A DNA stretch of 64,000 nucleotides from Diphasiastrum complanatum (lineage: Eukaryota; Streptophyta; Lycopodiopsida; Lycopodiales; Lycopodiaceae), in NCBI GenBank assembly GCA_029204225.1, contig CM055104.1, positions 38,432,527 through 38,496,526 of the forward strand, written 5' to 3'. A model generated the notes under the pieces. That model saw nothing but the letters and a program-made list of their open reading frames with translations. It was not told the DNA's origin and did not search any database. Of the stretch, positions 1-9,915 are shown piece by piece (the stretch's first letter is position 1; the number at the start of each line of letters is the position of its first letter). Position numbers and translations under genes: made by a program.

Positions 1-1250
1 AAAAATAAGATTTTTCACACTATGAGGGATTATCTTATACTTGCCCTTACAAGATCTAAAAGCATACATTTGATGACACAACCACTTGCTTTCAAAATGA
101 TTTGGAAACATATCTAAGACATTAAAGACATGAAATATGTCCATACAAGAGGCATCATACAAGACTAGAATTGCCTCACTTGAACTTTGGGATGTAGAAA
201 TCTCAATAAAACATAGATGATACATCAAATAATGGAAGATAAACAAAAGTGGATATGTTGGAGTAGATACCACCTGAAAATTTTCCCTCTTTGCCATGAA
301 TTGTGATACATAGACTCGGCCTTGCCTCTTGAAGATCTCCTTGGAACCATGAGTTGAGAAGACTCCTCCTCATGCCTTGGCAACTCTCCATCATGCACTT
401 GGATTTTGGTAGATATGAGGATTCTACCATCATCTTCTTGATTGAGAATGAAGAAGTCACATAAAAAAGCACCATCTTTGTGTTGTACTTTTAGTATCTT
501 CTTAGGTTCTATTATGGCGGTCTCCCATCTAATAGATTTAGGTTGATACTAAAATGCATTGTGTAAGGTGAGTTTGGATAAGATCCACTCAAATCATTGT
601 TCACTATTGGTTATCTAGATATCTTCTAAGGCGGTCTCCCTACTAGAAGATGTAGCAAATTAGGAATGAATTGCTAAGTTCACTATGGCGGTCTCCCAAC
701 TAGTGATTTCCTACTTAAGAAACAAAGCAATACTAATTAACTCCACAAGGGAATGATAAACAAGGTGAGAGAGAGAGAGAGAATAATCCTATAAGCACAT
801 TCACCATAAAACATAAACCAATGGGAAAGCCTAGTGGGGCTCGAGTACCTACCACAAGGTATTCATTCACCAATGGGAACACAAGTAAGCATAGAATGAT
901 GACACAAAAAGTGTTTTTTTAAATCAATAACTTGTACAAGTGTTGTTGAAGGCACTCATCCACTTCCATCTATGGCAAAAGTGGTGGGCCTATGCTCTAA
1001 CATGCTTATGGGGACTAAGTCCAAGCTTAATGCTAATTAACTTGTAAGGTTACAATAAACTTAGAACTAAACTTGAACTTAGGAATTAAATCTTAAACTT
1101 AGACTTTCTAAGTTGAACCATTACAAATGGTTGTTTGTAATAATTAAACTTAAAATGGTAAAAGGATTAAGTATAAGATTTTTCCTAAACCTTTACTTGA
1201 ATTTACTTGTGGGCTTACAAAACACATGCCACAATAAATTTCTAAAACTT
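1..1250 (-). repeat. LTR-like segment of a Ty3/gypsy-type element
   Basis: No credible gene is present. The right part (about 870-1240) resembles the gypsy LTR at 28154-28976 in order and wording: a 'ccaatgggaacacaa' type block, AT-rich 'aacttag' runs, and 'gggcttacaaaacacatgcca' at 1212-1232 (near 28850 and 28900 in the other copy). The left part holds three stem-loops, entered separately. The shared layout suggests a related but diverged LTR family in minus orientation. I could not fix its ends, and it may be cut by the window edge. It does not clearly match the LTR at 3283-4097, so the two need not belong to one element. Confidence 0.4.
508..706. other. Three stem-loops with a conserved loop and differing stems
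   Basis: Three perfect inverted repeats each enclose a 15-nt loop containing ggcggtctccc. Positions 508-536: stem tctatta/taataga, loop tggcggtctcccatc. Positions 621-651: stem atcttcta/tagaagat, loop aggcggtctccctac. Positions 680-706: stem tcacta/tagtga, loop tggcggtctcccaac. Stem sequences differ while pairing is kept, and the loop hardly changes. That is the pattern expected from selection on, or copying of, a folded RNA or DNA structure. Two similar hairpins occur in the gypsy LTR at 28281-28377. The function is unknown. Confidence 0.6.
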
Positions 1251-3256
1251 TAGAGGACCTTGGACCACCCTGCGAAGGTTCTACGAGGGTTCAGACACTC
1301 TACAAGGGTTCAATCCTTGCAGGAAGTGATCTCTCGCAAAACTTGCTCCAGACATTGGATTTTCAAGATCAGACCCTGTAGGCAGGCTAATTTACTACTC
1401 TAATTTCATTTATGCCCCTTGCGAATGTTGGTTTACTGATCTTGATGCTCTGCGAAAACACTCAAATTTGATGATTTCTCCATCAGTAACTCTTGCAGAG
1501 ATTTTTATAGATGCATCTAGGTCAATCTGATGACTGTCAAAGTTTCAAGAGCTAACTCCCAAGGATCTCCAAAAATCATGAAAAAAGTGCTCTTTTTGAG
1601 TGTTTTTTTAAGAAATCTCGAGATTCTCTAATCCTTAACTCCTGTAAAATGGTATTCCATTGCATTCAAGTTGGATCTGACTATATCTAATAGAATATTG
1701 GTAGCTGATCCATCAGCTTAGGTGAATTTTGCCTTTATTTTGCCATGTTTTCTTGAGATCGATGTCTCTGATTTGCAAGAATGAAGGCTGATTGATGCAA
1801 TGCCATTCGTGGTGCCCTTTGAGCTACTTGCAATGGTGCGACAGGTACATGTTGACCCATTGAATCCATTGGTGTTGGTTTTGGTTCTGTCTCAATTTGT
1901 GCAACTACTCTGGGAAGGTGTGGTGCTTGATTTATTGCTCTTCTCGCGATTGATCGTCGGATCTCAGATTCATTGTAGGGTCCAAGGTTGTCGTATCTTG
2001 TTGGTATAGTGGAATGCAATCTGGATCTTAGAGAATCAGATCAATTTGATAGGCCGATAATGTGATTTTAGTCTCTTATAGTGGTTTTTCCTTGATAACT
2101 TTTTGATTCTTACTCCGATTGGCCTGAGATTTTTACAGTAGATGGATCTGGTGCAGATTTATCTACTGTTCTGATCTGAGAAGGTTACTCATGCAAGAGT
2201 CAGCTGTCAGAAGGTTTTTTCATTGATTTTTAGTCAAAAAACTTGATTTTTTCAAATAATTAGTGGAAGTAACTCTCGCTAGGATTACAGGAGCTGCATC
2301 TGATATAGATCTAACTCTGGAAACCTTTGCGAGGGTTAACTCTCAAAAGAAGCAAAAATTTCACTGTTTACGAGGGTTCAGGATCACTTTTTTGCTCTGA
2401 TCTTCACCAATAATTTGTACTAACTCTTGCAGACTTCATCAGTGATGTGAAATGTCATTCTAAAGCCAATGGAGTGGTCTGCAAGAGTTACTTTTGAGAA
2501 GATTTGTTGGATCTTCTGATTTTATTGATTTTTCAACACTTAAATCCAATTTTCTGCTCACTGGGATTAAACTAACTCTTGTAGGCTCTTCTGTGTCCTT
2601 GTCTTATTGAAATGAAATTTCAGAATTCTCTGTGGTTCTTGACCACTGGAATTGAAATTTTTTGTGTCTGCGAGGGTTCTGATGGATTTTCTCTCTTTTT
2701 TCTCACTGGAAACCTTCGCACTGGCACTTATACTGGGAACTAACTCTTGCAAGCTTCTTTGTGCCCTGGTCTCATAGAGATGGAACTTCTGAAGGCTCTG
2801 CAAGAGTTCTTATGAAGATCTGCATTTTTTTGGTTTCTTACAAGAGTTTTTTTGTATGTTTTTGGTTTTTTCTCTGATTTTTGCAATATGCTTGTAGCTA
2901 ACTCTCGCAGGCTTCTATGCAGGCCTGAGACACTACCCTAGAGCTGCTGTCAATCGTGCGAGGGTTAATTCTCACTGGTTTTGGAGAAAACAAAGTCTGA
3001 TGGGTTGGCTCTTTTTCTCTCCAAAATGCATATTGGTGTGTTTTTTGGATTTTTTTTTCAAGTTTTGGCTTGGATGTCAAGCCCTTAGAGGTTGTTCAAG
3101 GCCTCCTCTACTCTCTAACACCTCTTTCGCTAGCTAGGAACAATGCAAACACAACAAAATACTGAAAACTAACTATCTCTACCCCAAAAATCCACCTAAA
3201 ATACTAAAAAGCAAGAAACAACTAAAAAGGCAACTATACTAGATAGAGAGAATCTA
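1251..3256 (-). repeat. Non-coding leader of a gypsy-type element with degenerate internal repeats
   Basis: The region lies inside the primer site at 3257-3274 and holds no credible gag or pol frame. It is filled with the recurring words 'aactcttgcaggctt' and its complement-like 'gcgagggtt' or 'gcaagagtt'. The clearest pair starts near 2574 and 2744, about 170 bp apart. Each runs on through a related stretch of about 65 bp, so a minus-strand reading gives two similar peptides containing 'LQELV'. A weaker copy starts near 2896 and others near 2270 and 2400. Long repetitive untranslated leaders are known in Athila/Tat gypsy elements; assignment to that group is inference. Confidence 0.4.
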
Positions 3257-3274
3257 TCCCTGGAAACGGCGCCA
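3257..3274 (-). other. Primer-binding site for tRNA-Asp
   Basis: Read on the minus strand this is TGGCGCCGTTTCCAGGGA. It matches the complement of the 3' end of plant tRNA-Asp (TGGCGCCGTTGCCGGGGA) at 16 of 18 positions by eye. tRNA-Asp priming is typical of Athila-type Ty3/gypsy elements. It orients the element on the minus strand with its 5' LTR to the right. Confidence 0.7.
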
Positions 3275-3282
3275 CTATAGGG

Positions 3283-4097
3283 ATGTAGATATGGTCGGTG
3301 AGCAGCCCTTCTGCCTATCAAAGAAGGTTAGATCACTAGGATAGGCACCTAACTATGCAAAGATGCTACTTTTAGTTATTTCACTACTTTCTCCCTTAAC
3401 TCTACTCACCACTAACACTACCCCCACTAACTCTACTCCACTAAACTAGCATTTCACATGATTTGAGTGAAAGGGAAGAGAAGAATAGAAGAGATAGAGA
3501 GGAGAAGAGAGAAAGAGAGAGATAGAGTGGAGAGGGAGGTTAGCTCAAAAGCTCAAGATGCATGCTAATGGCGAAACCATAACTATCAAAACAACAACAT
3601 AGAAATGGAAAGCAAATAGAAAAACACAACAAGAGCATTAGCATGAGTGTTTAGCAAATGAGAATGCTTGGCTCTCCAATTTGGTAGGGTCTCCTCCTTC
3701 TCGTTAAGCATGAAAATAGAGTACATGAGGTGCCTTTTTATAAATGGGGAAGGCCCTTGACCCAAAATACTATTGGCTAATATGTACACTAATCCTATCC
3801 ATTCATCTTGGACCCAACTTAATCCAAGGGTCCTAAAAAAGTACATTGGATATCACAAGATTCATGTGAGTCCCAAATTGGACCCAACTCAAAAAAGTTT
3901 AACACTAAATTCTAAACTTGACTTTGTGGCCTCTAGTTTTATTTTAATTACAAAAAGGCCCAAGTCTATTATTCTATTTACAACTTAACTTGCATGCTCA
4001 TTGGGCCATGGGCTTATATGCGCAGGATGCCATGCCCTTGCAACATATTTTATTAACCGATATTATTTATTTACAATATGTTGGGAATACCCCCAAC
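3283..4097 (-). repeat. Putative 5' LTR of the tRNA-Asp-primed gypsy element
   Basis: The segment starts with TG eight bases beyond the primer site and ends with CA (tgttgggaatacccccaaca at 4078-4097, itself an inverted repeat). The interior is purine-rich (about 3470-3540) and then AT-rich, with no gene. The ends are inferred from the primer site and the TG/CA rule; no matching partner LTR was found, so the right end is tentative. Confidence 0.4.
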
Positions 4098-5210
4098 AAG
4101 ATCTCCTTTCAATGATCATGTATTGCTCAAAATAGAAACAACCATAATTGATATAGAGAATAGTGTCCACTTGGAATGCTTCACTATTTCTTACATCAAT
4201 TTTACATGTCAAGAAGCAGCTAGTACATGAAAAATCAAATAGAATGTAAATGAAATGATTCCACCATGCTTTCAACTCTGAACTCTCTAAAAAAATACAG
4301 CAAACAAACAATAAATGTGAGTAATCAACATTTGCTTGCATGTCTCCTCCTCCTTTGTCCTTTGTTGCCATGTATCCACCATGACACTCCATGAATGAGC
4401 CTCCATCTCCATCTTGCCACAAGATACCATCATACCGTGATGACTTGAACATGAATGAGTGACATAATGAACCTCCAATAGTAAACAACCCATTTATGGG
4501 ATTTTTATTGATATGAATATGGATTGTTACAATCAAGTTGTGTTATACTAATTTCATTGGAAGAAGGTAAATTTGGGAATTATTGTATATCAAATATTAG
4601 GTCTTATCATTGTAAAACTAACAATGTTAGGTTTGCATGTTATTGGATGAGAGAGAACTCAAGAAATTTTTTTGGGAGAAGGATTATGTTTCGAAAGAGA
4701 AAGAGTGTTGGGGGAGAATTCAAGTCGATTTTATGGTTGAGTGCCAATCCAATTTCCTAATATGTTTTGGGCCTAATTTTAGGATAGAGATTTTGGGCTT
4801 TGTTATTTTTTATTTTAAAGCTAGATTTGATTATATTTTCTCTCTCTTCATAACTCAACACTCCAATGCCATTTTAAAACATCATAAAATCAAAATATGT
4901 ATGCAAAATAATTTTTTTTAAATTCCTTCTCAAGGATTTTGTAGTCTCTCCCAAAAATTATTCAAAACATTCCAAGAATAATGACTAACTTTTTAAGATT
5001 CAACAACAATCATTCATAGCCTAATTTCTAGCCATTAAAATTTGCCATGATGTATTGATTTGATGTACCTCTTTATTATTGATGCATAATATAGAAGGCA
5101 TTTTCTATTCCTAACACTCAAAATACCAAAATATTGAAACTCATTACCTATTGAACCCTTCCATTATCACCGCAAAATCCTCTCTAGCCATTCTAGCAGC
5201 TAGTTGCCAT
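4098..5210. other. AT-rich non-coding DNA, nothing recognised
   Basis: Short open frames occur on both strands, but none resembles a known protein or shows coding-like composition. I see no RNA gene and no clear repeat boundary. Confidence 0.5.
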
Positions 5211-6000
5211 TGATAAGGTTCCTGGAAGTCCGTGGCATGCTTCAAATGGGAAATGTAAAACCCATGTGAAAGTCAAGTCTTTTGCAAAAATGAATGAAAC
5301 CAAGCTAACTTAGACTCTACAGTTCAGAAATGAGCCAATATAGTCTTATGCAACTAACTCTTTTTGGAGCAAGCTATATAAGGGTCAATTCCTTTGTATT
5401 CTATGTTCTCCAACTTGGTTTGTTTAATACAAGAGTTGAATTCCCTCCTATTGTGTCTTGTGAATGTGAGAATGAGAGAGATATAGAGACAATTGTGAGG
5501 CACATGCATGATGTTTATGATTATATCTTTCATTATGTTACTTGTTTCTCTATTATGCATTGTATGATGTCTTGTGTTAGCCATGTGCAGTATCTTTCCT
5601 TGATGATTTAGCCTCCTTTGAAGCTTGTAGATCTAGTTTTAGCATGAAACCTTGTCATATGATGACTCTACATATTAGGTGTGGGTTTTTGCGATCCCCA
5701 TCAAGATATGAAGGAATTGTATCAACCAAGAAGTGGAATAATGTATAAGAAGACCTGCTTCCATGTGCTCTCACTTCTAGTCCCTCTCAACTTTTCCATC
5801 CCTCTTGCAACAACATTTAGATTAGGTGTTAAAACAATCACAAAGGGCTTTAGGCCAACGTATGCACATAGATTTCCCTTATGCTAATCCTTGGAACCCA
5901 TAGAGGCCAAGAGTTATGAAGGTTATGGCACCCATAGATAACCCAAGATAAGATCTAGACTTGTTGCTTTACTTGGATTGTTTATAGTTTATTAATCCTT
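5211..6000 (+). promoter_or_regulatory. LTR-like promoter segment (TATA box, transcribed leader)
   Basis: A TATA box (ctatataagg, about 5372-5381) is followed after 30-40 bp by a leader-like stretch reading through 'ttgtattctatgttctcc'. This is the arrangement seen in plant LTR U3/R junctions. No primer site or coding region follows, so it may be a solo LTR remnant or a chance promoter-like sequence. The rest of the interval shows nothing recognisable. Confidence 0.25.
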
Positions 6001-6375
6001 CGATAGGACATAGTTTATGGCTTGCCACACAAGCCTATGGCAAGCCTATGTGGCAACCTGCAACATGCTTGTATGGCAGACATGAGGCATATGCCATGCC
6101 TATGTGATCTACCATGCAAGCCTATGCTAGGCCTACATGGCTTGCCATGTGTCAGCTTTCGAGTCGACCTCTCTATCTCTCTCTCTCTCTGGGTCCACTC
6201 AGGCTACATGGCAGAGCTCTATTGGCTTGTCGCACAAGCCTATGGTAGGCCTACACGTGGCAAACCCAAAGCTTGCATGATTTGCCATGTGGTTTGCCAT
6301 GTGGCAGCCTACATGACAGGACACAATGAGATGACCTCCGGCCTACATGACAGGCCACAATGAGATGACCTCTGA
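6000..6375. repeat. Short-motif repeat tract with a 34-bp tandem duplication
   Basis: The words 'aagcctatg', 'ggcctacatgg' and 'gccatgtgg' recur many times in both orientations between 6018 and 6310. At 6307-6340 and 6341-6374 a 34-bp unit beginning gcctacatgacagg is repeated in tandem with two differences. A short CT run lies at about 6172-6191. No gene is visible. Confidence 0.6.
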
Positions 6376-6710
6376 TCACATTCGATTTCCAATAAAAAGT
6401 TGGTTTTTGAAGGAGGCCCTCCCCTCGAAAAAATAAAGAGGCCCCATCCCCGAGCCCAACAAAAAAGTTTTTTTTTTTTTGGGGGGGGGTTGGAGTTGAG
6501 GGAGGAAGGGGAGGATTTAGCCTCTCCACACATTCTTTTTTTTAGGCTAGGGGAGAGGGCTACATTCCCCCACCCCTGTCTCCCCCCATTCATTTGCGGG
6601 GAGGGAGGTGGGCCTTGGCACAACCCCCCCTTTACATTTTTCACTCTCTCGGCAACATGGAGGGGCATGCGCAATGCGTTGTCTCACAAAAAAAATTGAA
6701 AATAGAAAGG
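6376..6710. other. GC-skewed low-complexity stretch with T-run and G-run
   Basis: A run of T ending at 6480 is directly followed by nine G (6481-6489). Purine-rich and C-rich patches follow. Open frames here are low-complexity shadows. The stretch lies between the repeat tract and the Helitron remnant and may mark the edge of the latter. Confidence 0.4.
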
Positions 6711-7262
6711 ATGTTGTGCCACATGCCATCAAAAGCTTACCTAACGGAGACTGTTTCGAGATGTTGCATGTCGAGCTTTCATTCAATTTCGTCGGAGGAA
6801 TCCTAAATCTAGAATGTGTGGTCCTACCACCTTTCGTTAACAATGCAATGATCCTCGATGATGCAACTACCAATGCTATCCAACCTTGTGCATGCACGTA
6901 TGACAACATGACACTATAGAGAAACATCTTACCCATACCATCGGGACCATCTATTAAGAACACTCCACCCATTCTTCGTACCACATACTCACATATCACA
7001 CGATAAAAAATCACGCGTTGATCCACATTCAATCTCTTGATGTTAGACTCTACCTCTAAAAGGGTCTCATCGAGAAATATCTCTTCACGAAATAGTGGAG
7101 AAAACTCGACATCGCTATCAAGAAGTGTGAAGCTAAAATTTGTCGTGCTTACTAGCGGACTTCGTGGACATTGGCTGGCTACACAGTGCACAGCTTCATT
7201 GGCATACTGCCAATGTATTGCTTTTGCATGCATCATCTTAATTAATAACTAAGATCTTCATG
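6711..7262 (-). pseudogene. Helitron PIF1-type helicase fragment
   Basis: The minus-strand frame from the ATG at 7236 encodes the helicase domain found at the end of plant Helitron RepHel proteins. Visible blocks are NVDQRVIFYRVI (about residues 70-81, motif upstream of Walker A), GGVFLIDGPDGMGKMFLY (residues 90-107, the Walker A loop) and GGRTTHSRFRIP (residues 136-147). The family's usual loop is GPGGTGKT, so this copy has changed there (GPDGMGKM) and is unlikely to hydrolyse ATP. Homology fades after about residue 172 (near 6720), so only about 175 residues of a protein that is normally well over 1,000 remain; there is no Rep domain. The first ~125 bp recur inverted at 14045-14174. Its upstream end abuts a copia remnant. 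Confidence 0.8.
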
Positions 7263-9915
7263 TGTATAGAGAGAGGCACACGATTAGCTGATCAGGGGAC
7301 TACAAGAACGCCTGATTAGGCACGTCCCAATGGTATCTTGTCAATCTCTAAGGATGATGTCCTCCTTGTACTTTCACGATCTCCTTTGTACTTTGATGCG
7401 AGGAGATCCGCCGTGTATCTTGACACGTGGAGATATGTCGCCACTTGGGTCTTCGTGTCTTCTTGTGTCTTTGGCTTAGTCAATAGGTCACCTTGGGTCC
7501 ACGAACCTTTTATCTTGGTGTTCGTGTGACCTTCAGTCAAGGAATGTTTTACCGTCGTCTTCGTGTCTTTGGTCCTCAAAGCTTTTCTGTTCGTGTCTAT
7601 GTAGCTCCCTTGTTTTCCTTGTGCCTTTAGCTCTAATGCTATCATAGCTTTGTGGCCAGAAACAATTTGTTTCTTCAGCTCCCTCTCAAAGCGTAGTAGC
7701 TTTATAACTCGTAGACTTTTCTTATGCTTGTCAAACAAAGCTTTGTCTAAGGCCTTCGTAAAGATGTCTGCCATCATTTGTTTTGTGCCAATAAAGCTGG
7801 TCTTCAATTCCCTTCTATTGACCAGGTCCCTTATCAAGTGATACTTGATTGTAATGTGTTTCGTCCTTGAGTGAAACATGAGATCCTTCGTTAGGTGAAT
7901 TGCATAAGTATTGTCCATCTGCAAAATCAGTGGCTCTTGATTGTTTTCACCCAATAGTGTATGAGCCATGTGATTTTGTTGGCCATCTTTGTGGCTGCAA
8001 CATATTCTGCTTCACAGGATGATCGAGGTATAATGGTTTGCTTCTGGTTGACCTAGAGAATTGTTGTGCCTGTTGCAATGGTACACCCTCCTGAGACACT
8101 TTTACAATCGTCCTTCAGAGATGCCCAGTGTAGTAGTGCATTTGAATACCTGCATCACGAGAGTAACACAGCTCATAATCCTTTGTCTGTTGAAGGTACT
8201 GTAAGATTCGCTTTGCGATCTTCTAGTGAGCTAAGTCTGGATTCGAGTTGAATTGGCTCATTCTGAACATGACATAAGCAATGTCGAGGCGTGTGTTGTC
8301 TGCTAGATACATCAAAAATCCGATCAGCCTCTTGTAGGACATGTGTTGTATCATCTCTTGCTCTTCTTCAATCTTCGAACAATCTTTGTTTGTCTGGATT
8401 GTTCTTGCAAGCATTGGGATATTTCCCCTATGCAATCTGTCATTCTGAAATCGTCTAGGATTTTTTGGATGTACCTTGACTGATGAAGGTATAGCTTTCC
8501 TTCATCATAGTCGCGGTCAATTTGCAAGCCTAGATAATATATGGCTTCTCCTAGGTGTGTTATCTCGAAATGTTTCAATATCTTCTTCTTTACTTCGACA
8601 ATTATATCTTTGCTTCTGCATAGTATTAGAGTGTCGTCCACATACACAACAACAATGATTATTTCTCCATCTATGATCCTTACATAAATATTGGAATCGG
8701 CTATCAATGGCTCAAATCCTAAGGATCTCAGGGCTTGATCTTTCTTCTTATACAATTGTCGTGCTGAATGCTTCAGAGTATAGATACTCCTGTGCATTTG
8801 GCATGCATAGGTAGGAAGTGATTTGGAGGTGCAACTTGGAGGTTGATCCATGTCGACCTCTTCGTCTAATGCGCCATGTAGGAATGTTGTCTTCTCATCG
8901 ACAATGTGAATCTTGAGATCATATGCAGCTGCATATGCAAATAGTAGGCGTAAGGACGCATGTTTTACTACTTGAGAGAAAGTCTCGGTGTAGTCAAAGT
9001 CATATTTCTTGGACAAACCCTTCGCTACAAGTCTGGCCTTGTACCTCAAAAAATCTCCATTCGGTCCATAGTTGAGTTTGTAAACCCATTTGCATTGCAC
9101 TGTCTTTCGTTTGTCTAACACTAGTTGTAGTGTCCATACCTCATTCTTCTTCATCGATTCAATTTTTTCGTTCATGGCTTGGATCCATTTGTCCTTCTCT
9201 GGACTGTCAATGGCTTCCTCAAATGTTTGTGGTTTGCCACTGAATGCACAAAATTCTTCGGATGTAGATGTCGAGCTGCCTGACACAAATCTTGCTGGTG
9301 CTCTTCGCTCTCTTGTTGATCTCTTGGGAGATTCTTCTGGTATTGCAATGCCTTTGCCTTTATCTCTTTGGCTAGGTCCGGAACCATATCGATTTACAAG
9401 TGTTCTAGTAGCACGCAGGCTTGCGAACCTTTCTTCATCTGATTCATCGCTCAGCTGATGTGGAGTTTGAACATCTTCATCTGAGTATTCAAGTTCTGCT
9501 CCCTCTATCGTGGTTGGCAGATTGTAGTACAACTTTTCTAAGACTTCGTAGTTGGTAGAATCATTGTCGGCGGCCATTGTTCTGGTCTCATCGAACTCAA
9601 CGTCTCTGACAGTCTTCACTAGATTCGTCTCTGGCATGTAAATCCTGTAGTATGACGAATGATTGTCATACCCGACGAGATATCCTAACTCGGCTTTCTC
9701 ATCAAGCTTCTTCTGAAGCTTATCAAGAATATGCGCATAAGCTGCACAGCCAGAAATCCAAACATGTGTCAGATTGGGCTTTCTACCCCACCATAGTTCG
9801 TGTGGTGTCGTGTGAGGAACACCTGGTTTGCCTATTCTATTCTGGATGTAGGCAATTGTAGCTACCGCTTTAGCCCATAGCACTCTTGGTGCGTCGATCT
9901 CATTGGATCTGGATT
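7263..9915 (-). mobile_element. Ty1/copia fragment A2 (integrase C-terminus, RT, RNase H, part of 3' LTR)
   Basis: Minus-strand frames give, in order, the end of the integrase with an Arg/Ser-rich linker (about 9880-9250), reverse transcriptase (about 9220-8420, including YVDD) and RNase H (about 8250-7740, ending in the ADIFTKAL-type motif). A purine tract on the minus strand (7679-7690) is followed by TG at 7677, marking the 3' LTR start. That LTR is cut at about 7263 by the Helitron remnant. The lineage is close to element B (53411-59120). It is broken in several places and lacks gag, protease and the 5' end. It joins fragment A1 at about 9915. Confidence 0.8.

Noticed and set aside
4063-4536. 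157-residue minus-strand open frame
   Set aside because: It overlaps the putative LTR end and AT-rich non-coding DNA and shows no known domain.
6022-6363. 113-residue open frame rich in Cys, Met and Pro
   Set aside because: It is produced by the local short-motif repeats and matches no protein type.
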